A stretch of 64,000 nt of DNA from Cyanophora paradoxa (Eukaryota; Glaucocystophyceae; Cyanophorales; Cyanophoraceae), in assembly GCA_004431415.1 (NCBI GenBank), contig QPMI01000477.1, forward strand, positions 310,001-374,000. Direction: 5' to 3'. The notes beneath the pieces are model-generated. The model saw nothing but the letters and a program-made list of their open reading frames with translations, did no database searches and had not been told where the DNA came from. This document shows, piece by piece, positions 34,415 through 46,300 of the stretch. Both the position numbers and the translations under genes were made by a program. Within the stretch, counting starts at the first letter, position 1. Each line of letters opens with the position of its first letter.

Positions 34415-34695
34415 TACCGTAGACGACTTAAATTATATATAAGTTAAATACCGCGCCACATATTACCGCGTTCTAAAATTTTGGCGCCGGTAAGCGCTTT
34501 AGCGCGGCACCAAATTAGCGCGTTTTCATCAATTTGGGGTATGGTCCATACAAAAAGTGTTAGCAAATCTAAGCAAAAGACAATTACCGCGCTACCAAAT
34601 TACCGCGTTATAAAAATTTTGAGCGCGGTAATTCGGTAGCGCAGTGGTTAATTATAAGTCAGCGCGGTATTTAAGTCGTCTACGGACCTACGGTA
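34415..34695. mobile_element. TACCGTA-ended inverted-repeat element, word TACCGCG
   Basis: 281-bp element. The left end is TACCGTAGACGACTTAAAT and the right end is ATTTAAGTCGTCTACGG followed by ACCTACGGTA. The interior carries TACCGCG, AGCGCG and CGCGGTA in both orientations, repeatedly as CCAAATTACCGCG and CCAAATTAGCGCG. This is the clearest parallel to the elements at 27139 and 32168. Confidence 0.72.
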
Positions 34696-35602
34696 GGCCT
34701 GCAGGCTGCAGCTGGCCCCTGAACCGCACCGCATGGGCGGATGATGGGCCTCCTCAGGCCCTCCTGGGCCCTGGCCGCCTCACCGTCACTTCGGCGTGGG
34801 CCGGCGCCGTGGCCATGGGCCGACACTGACTCAGTGAGGACAGTGCCGCATGCAGGCAGATGATGCAGCTCCGCTCTACTGGCTACCGCTCAGGCTCTGA
34901 GCTCCCGAGTCCGATCCAGCCTCCAGATCATGGACCAGATGCCATGATGATGGGACCGTGGCAGATCTAGGTACTAGGAGGCGGTAGGCGGCGTTAGCCT
35001 CGAGCTCCTCGGGCCTCTGGGCTCCCGCGCATTGAGTCTGCTTTGCAGTTCCTCCCTAGGCCTCACAGGGCGAAGTCCAAGTCGATCCACTCTCAGAGTC
35101 TCAGAGTCTAGCTCTAAGGCTCTAGTCCACTTTAGGATCATCGATATCGGCGGGTGCGTGCACGCGTACGTGCTCCGATATCCCGCGAGGCTCTAGATCT
35201 ACATCTAGACCAGCCTGGCAGCTACAGCAATGTTATCTCCAAGGCTCCCAAACCAGATAGCATCGAAATCATATGCATCAGATAGCAAATGCATCGATAA
35301 GATATCTAAAATCCAACAGAAACGTACGCGGGCAGGCTGGCATTCATCTGCTAATATATCATGGTATACAGAAACGCCGCCTGTATTAACATTACTAAGT
35401 CGCGAGTCAAGATCTAGAGCGCGTATACGAGATCTAGAGGCGCACCGTCGGTCAAGACTTTGACATTCATGCACAGAACGAAATTTAAATGGGCGGCTCG
35501 AACTCAGCCCCGGAACGTGGTGCGCGAATTCTTGCAATTACAATTACCTCCCCCTCTTTGGTCTCCCGGTGTTGCCAAGTTGATCATAATGTTCGATATT
35601 AG
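34696..35602. other. Region upstream of the cysteine-rich exons
   Basis: May contain upstream exons and the promoter of the gene at 35603-36201, but I could not identify a first exon with confidence. Short palindromes and AGATCTAGA words are frequent. Confidence 0.35.
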
Positions 35603-36201
35603 GCACGGAGTGCTACGCCAAGGCAGGCTGCTCAGGCGGCGGTTTTGCTTCTTACAGCTGCAAGACTAAAAGTGCTGCTGACGAAAGCAAATGCGCTACG
35701 GAATGCAAGAATATTGGTGGCAAGTCCATCAGAATGCACCCGTTCGGGGAATCAGGTAAAAGATGCTTCGACTTCCATCAGATGGACGTCGACCTACAGG
35801 TCCGTGCGGGCATCGTCCATTGCAATTGGGCCACTTGGCTCGAAACTTGCGCATCCGCGCATGCTCATCGATATCTGCGCAGGTGGTGACCGCCGAGGGA
35901 GAGGAGGTCGAGGCGGAGCTCGACATGGCCGCCGCGGAAGCGGAGGCCGAGTTGGAGGCCGAGGCCGAGGTTCGTCCGGCCCGCCCCGACGGCTTCGAAA
36001 TTCGATTCTGCCCAATGCGCATGCGCATTATACGTATACTAGGATATATATATATATATATATATTGCCGCCGATCGCGTCGACGTCTCCCTTAAATTTG
36101 CCGAATTAACTCGTGGAGTCCATGCGCCGCAGATGCTCGTCGGCGCCGGCGCCAACGGCTCCGAGTTCGCGATCGGCGCCTGTGCATGCGCGGATGCTTA
36201 A
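35603..36201 (+). CDS. Small cysteine-rich protein, three exons (5' end not found)
   Basis: Three exons join in phase with GT-AG junctions. Exon 35603-35799 encodes a Cys-rich segment containing ECYAKAGCSGGGFASYSCKT, KCATECKNIGGKS and RCFDFHQMDVDLQ. Exon 35883-35969 encodes an acidic repeat-like segment (EEVEAELDMAAAEAEAELE). Exon 36133-36201 encodes MLVGAGANGSEFAIGACACA and ends with a stop. The lengths 197, 87 and 69 keep a single frame. Six cysteines in about 60 residues suggest a secreted or extracellular disulphide-rich domain. The first exon, which would carry a signal peptide, was not identified. I recognise no family. It is missed by simple ORF calling because each exon is short. Confidence 0.5.
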
Positions 36202-37375
36202 GGGACGTCGTACCGCGATCGTGATATCGATTGCCGTTTCTGCGCACGCTAGCTATAGCCTAGTAGCGCTATAGCGCGGAGTGTGTTACATAGCTTGGAA
36301 TGATGGAGATGATTACGTCTCTCATGACGTACGTGTACTGTGAGAATTAAATACAAATCTCGAAGACATGTTCCCATATCGATCGCGAGGCTGTAGATCC
36401 ATGCATGATCAGCCATATGCATCTTTATGGGGTTCAACGGTCGTGCGAACGAATTCGAAAGCTTAAGGGGGCTGCACGCAAGCTTAAGCTTGAATATCAA
36501 CATATTTTTGGGGCGTGAAGCCAATGAACACTGTTTAATTTGCAAGTGCAGTTGGTTCGAATTCAGGGCCGGGATGTCGGCCGCTATATCCAAATTAAAC
36601 GTTAACTATCCATTTGTACGTATACTTTAAATTTTATAGCCGGCAAATTAAAGTCCTCAGCTGCAGGTCAGAAGTCGACGTCGCCCCAGTATACGTACTA
36701 GTTAACGTTCGACCCTGCCAGAAAACGACCGAGTGCTAGCTATAGTGGGGATTTGCTTACATTTCATGATCAATGTGCATGAGTGAAGCGGAGCAACATC
36801 GAACGCCCCCCCTTCCGCCGCGCCTCCCTTTTTTTGAATTCTCCGCAGTTTATTACGGGACATACGCCTGCAGCTGGTACACGTGCACGAAAACATCGTT
36901 TTCTGTCTACACTAGCGCCCCCCCCCCCCCCCCCGCCCCCCCCCCCCCCCCCCCTGCCCAGCCCAGCATGAGTGGAGCAGCCTTCCGTTCGTGCTCCATA
37001 TAAATATTGAGAAACAGAAGATCAAAATCGAAAGCGATTAAATGAATTATATATAGAGCCTGAAAATACTGAATAATCCATAAAAGTGCAAGCTGCAGCC
37101 TCGACGGGTAGACGAGTATACATAGATCTGTCTCCGTGGGAATGGAAGGGCTACTCTGATAGGAAATGCATAAGCGCAACAAAAAAATGCAGAAGAGCTG
37201 CACACGTAAACTATGCAAAACAAGTTAAAAAGGAAAAAGAAAGTCTCGAGCTCGCTATCGTCCATATGCATGCACGATTTCGAATACGACGCGACGATCT
37301 CAAGCACGCGGCGCCTAACGATCCGACCTATAGCTAGCACTTAGCGATGAAAGGCAGCAGCACCATGCACTAGTA
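36202..37375. other. Intergenic region downstream of the adenylyl cyclase gene
   Basis: No gene seen. Contains a run of C interrupted by one G at about 36917-36953, and numerous short palindromes (AAGCTT, GAATTC, TTCGAA, GCATGC). Confidence 0.45.
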
Positions 37376-40300
37376 CTACTGGGCGGCTGGGTGGACGCGG
37401 GTGTCCCCCGCCCGGGGCGAGTCGGAGCGGCGGCGGCGGGGGCTAACTCCGCCCTCCGCGAGGGCGTCCAGCGAGGAGGAGGCGAGGGCGGAGATGCCGC
37501 GCGGCCCCGCGGTGCCGGCCAGCTGCTTCGCCTGCGCCAGCAGCGCCCGCGCCTTGCCGGCCGCCCGCTGCCCCCCGCAGCGCCTCGTGCCGCCCCTGCG
37601 CGCGCGCGTCAGCGACGGCCGCGGGTGCGGGTGCGGGTACACGGTCGGATGTGCGGGGGTACACGTACCCCGAAGAAGGCGGCGGGGGCGCGGAAGAGGG
37701 CGAAGGGGGCCGCGCTGCGGCGCAGGGCGGCCACGACGTCACCCAGGGCCCCCTCGAGGGGCGACGCGGCGCGGCCCCGCGGAGCCTCGAGGAGCTCGAG
37801 GAGGGCGGCTCCTAGGAGGCAGAGGGCCTGGAGCTGTAGGGGCAGGGCCCAGGGGAGGGCCCCGCCGGAGACGGGGAGCTCGCGGTGCGCGCGGAGGGCG
37901 GCGGCGGCGCGGAGGGCCTCCGCCTCCGCCTCGGCGCGCTCGCCGCGGGCGAGGAAGAGGCGGGAGAGGCCGGCGGACACGGCGAGCGTCCGAGCCACGA
38001 AGCGGCCGCCGGCGCCGGGGCCCGCCTCGCCCGAGGCCTCCAGCAAGAGATACTCCACCTCCGGCGAGCTGCGGGGGAGGCTCGAATTCGAGGCAAACAG
38101 GGCGATGCAGAGCGCGGGGCGGGGCGGGGGCGGAGCGGGGCGGGGGCGGGGGCAGCTTGATCTTGGAGCGCACAGGGCGCCGGCCAGTGGATAGACAGGC
38201 TTAGGCGGCTTAGGCGTGGCGGTGGAGTTGAGGCTAGGCTGTACCCGGCACGCGTGATTTTGCGTGCACTCGGTGTTCTTATCAACTTTAGACCGTTCCG
38301 GGCGGCTGGCGCATGCAGGTACGCGGCCTAAGCCACCTAAGGCTATCTTATCTCTCCACGGGGCGGGGGCGGGTGGGGGGGAGGCTCCAGCGCACAAGTC
38401 GCCGGCCCAGAGGCGGTTCGAGGCGGCGCCGATGAGCGCGTGCATCCTGCGCGCGGCGCGGAGTCGGTCAATAGATAAAACGCAGTCGGAGTCGGAGAGG
38501 GGCGGGAGGCCTAGGGGCCCGATTCGACAGGCGCCGGAAACGGCAACAGAGGCGCGCGCGCGCGAGCGAGCGCACAGGCCGATGCCGTTGCCGAAGCGGC
38601 GGGCGTCGCTGACGGCCGCGGCGTACGCTTTGCCGGCCGCGCCGTAGTCTCCCGCGACGTGCAGCGCGTACGCCCGCAGCACCGCGACCTGGCGCGATCG
38701 CGAGGGTCAGAGCCCGGGATTCAGACTGAGGATGTCCACGGCCAGGATCCAGGATCCAGGGCGTTCAACGTCTAAAATTAAACGTTCAACGTCTCTGACC
38801 TCGAGCAGGCGGGAGCTCCCCAGCGCCTTGAGCTGCGGGGCATCGGATTCATCCAGCGTCAGAACCGAAATGAACACGAAGAAGCGCAGCAGCGGAAACA
38901 AGCGCTAGCGCTGCCAGGCTGGTGGGGAGGGAGGACAGACGGCGGGGAAGGCGGCGGCGGGGGGATGGTCTAAGGTCGCTTGGGTGTCGCTAAGGTGGCT
39001 ACGGTGGCTTGATAAGAACACCGAGTCAAGCAAGGCACGCGTGCCGGGCACAGCCTGGCCTCCACTCTAGGTCTACCGCCGCACGGAGGGGAGCACGGAC
39101 GGCGGGGAGGCCGGTGCGTTATAAAAGTATAGAAGTGAGGTTTATTATCTCTCAGAGCGGAGGCCTAGGGGACGCACGGCGGGGAGGGCGGCGGCGGCGA
39201 CGCGCTCAGCGGAGCGGGCGCGCCCCTCGAGGAGCTCCGCGATCGCCAGCTCGGTCGTCACGCCCGAGGGCGCGAGGGCCGCCCCGGGGCCCCCCGCCGC
39301 CGCCTGCGCGCGTGCGTGCACGTGCGCCGAGGGCGAGGGCCCGGGGTGAGATAGATAGACAGCTCGACAGGCAGGCAGGCTGGTGGACAGCTAGATAGAT
39401 AGAGAAGTAGGTAGGCGGGAGCGGCGCCGGACCGGACGAGAGGGGGGCGTGCGGCGCCGGACCGGACGATAGATAGATAGATAGAGTCGTGCGGCGCCGG
39501 ACCGGACGAGAGGGGGGGGGGGGGGGGCTCGCCTGGAGGGCCTGGCTCCGCTCCAGCCACGCCCGCGCGATGCCCCGCGGCAGGCCCGTCGACTGCGGCG
39601 CGATATATGAGCGCGAGACCGAGCGAGCGAGCGAGCGCGGCTTCTCTTAGTTAAACAATTTGATCGGCGAGTTAAACAACTTCTCTTAGTTAAACAGTTA
39701 AACCTTTCTCTTAGTCTCTTAGTTAGTTAGATTTTATTTGGTCGTGTTGTGTGGCGCGCGGGGCGCACGGCGAGGAGGCCGGCGGTTCGGCTTCTCGGCT
39801 TCTCTTAGTTGAACAATTTATGATCAAATTGTTCAACTAAGAGAAGCCGCGTTCGCTCGGTCGCGCTTATATATCGATTTAATGAGCGCGAGACCGAGCG
39901 AACGCGGCCTCCCTCGAAAAAATTTGGTCTTCCTTAGCGCGGCCTTCTTCCTTAGTTAAAAAATTTGGTCTTCGGGCCTTCCTCGATTTAATTTGGTCGC
40001 GCGTGTGGCGCGCGGGACCGTCGGACGCACAGCGAGGAGGCCGGCGGTTCGGGCGCAGGCCTCGGCGTGGGCGGCGCTGCCCGGCGCCCGCGCCGCCAGC
40101 CGCTGCTGCAGAAGCACTGCGCGCCCAAGCTTAAGTCAGCGTACGGGGCGGGGCGGGGGCGGGGCGGGGCGGGGCGGAGAAGGGGGAGGGGGCGCGCGGT
40201 ATTTGGCGGCGTGGAGGGCGTCTCCCGCCAGCATCAGAAGCTGCGAGTAGACCGGCACTGGACGAGGAAGGAAGAAAGAGCGAACTCAGGCGAGATCAAA

Positions 40301-43300
40301 TCAAGGAAAAGGACAAAGCGGGGCGGCGAGGGCCGACGGCGGCTCACGGAGGCCGACGAAAAGGGGGGGGAAAGGCGGCGGCTCAAAGGACAAAGCGGGG
40401 GGACAAAGGACAAAGGCGTACAGAGTCCGACGAGGACGGCACCGCGGCGCTGCTCGGCGAGCCCCGGCGTGAAGCGGCCGCTCCAGGGGCGCCGCCGCCG
40501 CCCCGCCGCCGCCGCCCCGCCGCCTCCTCCAGCGGGCCCCGATCCTCCTCCCCGACCCCCTTCCGCTCCGCGCTCCTGGCCGAAGATCAAATCAACGTCG
40601 AAGCTTTAAGAAAGAGAAGGAAGGAAGGAGAGGGGGCGGCGGGCGGACGGGGCGCGCGGGGGCCCGGCGACGACGCGGGCGGCGAGGCGGGCGGCCAGCG
40701 CGAGGGAGTCGCGCCAGCCGCCGCCGGCCCGGCCACGGGGCACCCCAGCAGGCCCAGGCACGCCTCGCAGTCCTTCGCAGTTGTTTAGGACGAGACGAAG
40801 AAGAAGAAGAGAGAGGGGGGGGGAGGGGGTACACGCGCGCCTCCCAGGCCTCGTCGAGGCGTCCTAGGAGCAGGAGCGCGCGCGCCGCGATCTCGTGCCG
40901 CCGGGCGCGGAAGAGCGGGTCCCTCTGCAGCGCCTGCAGCGCCGGGGAGGACTCCTCGGGCGCGGGCGCCGGCCGCCGCGGGCGCAGGCGCGGGCCGGGC
41001 GGTCGGTCGGCGGCGGCTCCGGGGCGGCCGCCGGCGCCGCGGGGGCCGCGAGGGCGCGCCGGGCGTGCGTCAGCGCCTCGAGGTACGCGCCTGCGGGGGC
41101 GGGGCGGCGTCAGAGTCAGAGGCGCCGGGCGGACGGCCGCCGGGCGGGTGGCCCAGAAAGAGCTAGCTCAGCCATTCTTTATGAAGCCTCCTTTATCGAG
41201 GGGGCCTCGCGAGCGCCGAGGGCGGGGAGGGCGGCAAGGTCAAGCCTTCCTTCTAAATCGCTGCAAGGCCATATATCTAGATAGATATCGCGCGGGCGGC
41301 CGGCTCGTTGCAGGGCAGCATGGAGAGCGGAGCGGACCGGCGGCGAGGGCGTCGAGGGCGGCGAGGTCGAGGTAGGGGAGGGCGAGCTCGGGCGCCCCCG
41401 CCCCGAAGTAGTGCGACGCGATCTGCGGGGGAGGGTGAGGAGGGGGGGAGGGAGGGGAGGAGGGTGAGAGGAGGGGCGGCGCTGTCGCTGTGGGGTCGCT
41501 GTGCGAGCGGGCGGGGCGGGGGCGTCTCCAAGGAGGTGGGGGAGGAGGACGGGGGGGGGGGAGGGGAGGATGGGGGGGGGAGGGGGGGGAGGGGGGGGGG
41601 GGCGCGACGCGACGCGACGCGTCTTCGAATTCGGAGATTCTAAATGAGATGTGAAGAGGCCTAAATCGAGCGGGCGGGGCGGGGCCGGGGGCGGGGCGGG
41701 GCGGGGGGAGGAGGGACGTGCCCTGTACGCGACGTTGAGGTGGCAGAGGGCCCCCGTCCCCTCCAAGTACCTGCCCGCTCAGGTGAGGCGGAAGGGGGGG
41801 GGGAAGAGGGGGGGGGGGAAGGGGCGGACTTGGCGCAGCGCCAGTGCACGAACATCAGGTCGTCCTGGCTCAGCAGCTGCGCGCGCGTGAGCGAGCAAGA
41901 AAGCACGAACGTCGGGCGCGGTCGAGAGCAAGCAAGCGTGCAAGCGTGTGAGCATGTGTGAATTGTCTAACTCGGCTCTTTTCTTGGCGAGCGGGCGGGC
42001 GCAGACGCGAAGGGGGCACGGGTCGGACCCGCTGGGCGGTGCACGGGGCGCAGAGTCTTATTATCGATCGTTAGCCGCGCGCGTGCTTTTAAAGTCTTAT
42101 TATATTAAAGACTTAGTGTAAAGTCTTCTTCTTGGCTCTTATTCTCAGCTCTCGCGGACCCGCTGGACGGTGGCGTAGACGGCGGACTGGGCGAAGCGGA
42201 ACTCGAAGACCGCGTGGCGCGCCGCCGCCCGCACCAGGAGGCCCTCGACCTCCTGCGCGAGGGGGAGGAGGATGAGCGAGGGAGAGGGGGGCCGGGGCGG
42301 GGGCGGGGCCGGGCCGGGGCTGGCGGGGCGGGGCGGGGCGGGCGGGGCGGGGAGGGCGGACGAGGTGGTGGAGGGCGGCGGCGTCGGCACGGGGGCGCGC
42401 ACGCGCTCTGCTTAAATAAAGACTCTAGAAGCCCTGCAATAAATTGGCCCTAAGCATAATAATACTGATGACGGACGAGGTGGTGGAGGGCGGCGTCGCC
42501 ACGGGGGCGCGGACCCGGGACGCCCTCCGCTTAAGCCCTAGCTCTATAGCTCTCCTCTAAGCTCTATGTAGAAGCTCTACGATTCGATCCAAGCGTATAT
42601 ATAATAATGACGGACGAGGTGGTGGAGGGCGGCGGCGACGTGCGGGGCGCGGACGAGGCCGTCCAGGGCGAAGAGGGCCATTCCGAGCTCCCAGCGGGGG
42701 CCCAGCGCCGCGCACAGCTTCAGGACGAGCGCTGCCGGGTGGGGGAGGGAGGGGGGGGAGGGGGCGGGGCGCGTCAGGGGGCGCGCTCTGCTTGGGGGCG
42801 CGGGGGGCGGGCGGGCGGGCGGGCGTGCGTTGCCGTCTTCTAGCACAGATCCTTTCTTTCGTCATATAATGGGGCGCTTTCTATATAATTGGGCGCTGGG
42901 CGTAGATTTAGGCGCTGGTTTTATATCCTCTGTTTTGGGGCGCTGGTCTCAGACAGACAGGGCGGGGGCCGGGTGCGGGCGGACCGGGGCGGCCGGGGAG
43001 GCGGTCGAGGCGGGCGAGGACGAGGCGCTCGAGCGAGTCCGGCGTCGGCACCGAGGCCACCTGCCGCGCGGGGAAGGGAGAGGTCCGGGTCGGGGCGAGG
43101 CGGGGCGGGGCGGGGCGGGGCGGGGCGGGGCGGGGCGGGGCGGGGCGGGGCCGCGAATCATACGAAGGTCTGGGGGCGAGGGCAGGGCCCCGCACCCCCG
43201 GCCCACCGCCGAAGACCTCCCTGGCCCCATATTTAGACCTCCTTGTCCTAGGAAGACCCGTTGAAGCCCGGCACGCCTGAGCTTCACGGCCCGGGCCGAC

Positions 43301-46300
43301 TACGCCGGGGACCGGCGTCCGCAGAAGACGGCGCAGAAGACCGCCCCAGCCCTATATTTAGACCCTAGCTTCACGCCCGGGCCGTGGAGCCGGGGACCGG
43401 CGTCCCTATGGGCCCAGGCCCAGGCCTAGGCCCCTGGACCGGCGACCCCCCCCCCCCCCCCCCCCCCCCTCCCCCCCGCACCTCTTCGGGAGAGGCGGCG
43501 CAGCAGCCGGCGACGACGCGGACGGCCCCGCGCTGCACCAGCTCCCGCAGCGTCTCGTGGAGCCCGAAGGGGTGGCCCCCCGACCGCTCGTACAGGTCCT
43601 GCCGCAGCGATCGGAGGCGGGCCTTACAGAGGCCTTGGCTGGCGGGGGCGGGGGCGGACGGCGGCGAGCCATCTATCTAATCTAGAATTGTGTAATTGGC
43701 TCTATAAGAAGCTATGTATAAGAAGCAGCTCGAGCTCTGGGCGGGGGCGGGGCGGGGGCGGGGCGGGGGCGGACGGCGGCGAGCCACTCGGGGATGGAGT
43801 CGACGCCGAGCACGTGTGCCGCGAAGGGCCCCACCGCCTCTGAGGCGAGGAGGGGCGAGTTCGAAGAAGAACGCGATATCGAGCGAGAAGGGATATCGAT
43901 GGGCGGGCGGGCGGGCGGACCGGGGGCGAGGCTGGTGAGGGCGACGCGGCGGGTGGCGGGGGCGTCCCGAAGCTGCTGGATCTCGCTGCAGAGGGCGTGC
44001 TCCGGGACCTGGAAAAGATTCGCATTAGCAACAACAACTACTAGGAGTTTCACATCGCCCAATTTATGCGTGCTCGGGCACCTGCGGGGCGGGGCGGGGC
44101 GTAGAGCGGCGCGGCGGGGTGAGGCGGAGCAGGGTAGGGTGGGGGGCGGGGCGGGGTGAGGTGGGGATCTAGGGGCGAGGAGGCAGCAGCGCGATTTAGG
44201 GAGGCCAGCGATCTAGAGAATCGAGGATCCGGGGTCCAGGATGCAGGATACAGGATGCAGGTTAGGGCCTGGCCTGGCGTGGCGTGGCGTGGCGGACATG
44301 CAGCGGGGCCCAGGCCCGGCCCGGCCGGGGCGGGGAGGCCGCCGGCCGGCGGGGAGGTCTTCTCACTCGCGCCTTGCTGCTGCTTCTGCTGGGCGGCGTG
44401 CGGGGGCCACGGACGGGGGGGTGGACCTCGCGGAGGGCGAGGAGGAGGGATGCACGCGGAGAGATAGATAGATAGCCTAAGGTGGCGTAGGTGTGGCTTA
44501 GGTGGCCTAAGGTGCTTGCACTGGGTGTCCTTTATCTATCTATCAACTCTAACCGTCCCGGGCGGCCACACGTACGCCTAAGCCGCCTCGGGCTATCTAT
44601 CTCTCAGCGGACCTCGCGGAGGGTGAGGAGGAGGGATGCGCCGGGGGCGGCCGAGGCGCGGAGGAGCACGCGCGCCGTCGCCGAGTCCAGTGCGTGCGCG
44701 TCGTCCACCTGCGAGCGAAGCGGGGGCCGGGCGGGCGGGTGTCATAGATATGGGGAGCACGGGGCCCGGGGTCCGTACGACGACAAGCGCTAAATATTAT
44801 ATATCTCAAGCTCGTTGTTAAACCGTTGAACTGGTTTCTCAGCGGGAGCGGGAGCGGGGCGGGGGCGGGCGGACGAGGATGAGGAGGCGGAGGCGGGCGA
44901 AGAGGGCCTCCACGAGCTCCACGAGGAATGCGCCGGCGCTGAGCTCGTCCCCGCCCGCCCCCTCCTCCTCCAGCGGCTCGCTCATCACGCTCTGAGCGAG
45001 GGGCGGGAGTGAGGCGAGGAGTGGGAAGGAAGGATGGATGGATGGATGGGGGCGAGGAGAGGCGAGGGGGTAGGCGGGTCGGCGAATAGATAGACGAGAG
45101 CATGGCAAGCTTGATATATAAGTACGACTGGAGCGGGGGCCGGGGGCAGGCGCACGAAGATCTCGTCGTGGGTGAGGAGAGAGTCAACTGAGCCGCGGGC
45201 CGAGGCGAGCTCCGCCCGCCGCCGCCCGGGGATGCTGCGGCGCCGGCGCCGTCACGTCGAATTCCCGCCACGATAGACAGGAGAGCGGGCCGCGGGGCGC
45301 TAGAGACGAGGCCGGGGAGATCTAGAGCGCCCAAGTGCTAATATCAATCACGCCACACGGGAGCGAGCCGGTTTTAATTACAAGAGGCCCTCCGGAATTC
45401 GAAGCTAAGCTAAGAATAGAATATATATTCGCACCTGGAGAGGGACTCGCCGAGGAGGCGCTCGAGGAGGGCGCAGCGCTCCGGCGTCGCGAGGGCCGGC
45501 CCCAGAGCCGACAGGAACTCGGCGCACTCCGCCGCCACCGCCGACTCGCGCGCCGCCGCGCCGGCGCCCACATGCATCACCGTCGCCCGCCGCGGCTCGC
45601 TGCAAGCCGGGGTCATGATCAAGCTTAAGAAGAGGAAGTGCAGACGCGGATCGGACCTGAGGGGTGTCCTGGGGGGGTCCACGGTGTCCGCCGAGCCAGG
45701 GCGCCCCGGTCCCCCGAAGCCCCCGCCGCCGGCGTTCAGGCGCTCCAGCAGACCGACGGCAAAGACCCCGCCGGCCGAGACCGAACCGGAGACCGAGCCA
45801 GAGGCAGAGGCGGAGCCGCCCGTGTCCCGGCGCCCGAAACCGGATGCCGAGGCGGCGGCGGCTGCGGCGGCCTCGGCCGGCCGCACGGAGCTGCGGTCGA
45901 GCTCGCCGCCGCTGCGGTCGGCGGACGCGATGTCCTGCAGCGAGCGCGTCCGCGCCCGCGCCAGCGCCCGCATCCTCGGGTCCATCAGCTGCGCAGGGAC
46001 AGCCTTCGATTCAGGTTCAGGAAGCAAGCGACTTCCCTTCGGGGCGGGGCGGGCGCACGGGGGCCGGGGCCGGGGCGCCGGCCGGCCCCTGCTGCTGGCC
46101 CATGGCCTGTAGGCTCTGCGAGGAGGCGGCGCGGAGGGCGGCGGCGAGGGGCCGCGGGGCTGTCGAGCCTGCGTGCGAGCGGTCGCGGTCCGGCGAGCGC
46201 GAGCCGACGGTGGACCCGGACTTGGTGATTGCCGCCCGCAGCGCCTCCCGCAGCGGGTGGAAGGGCCTGCGCCCGCGCGGCAATCATCAAATGAGAGGCG

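Noticed and set aside
39467-39485. GATA repeats here and near 62915 considered as telomere-like sequence
   Set aside because: They are short tetranucleotide microsatellites in introns, with no TTTAGGG or TTAGGG-type array anywhere in the window.
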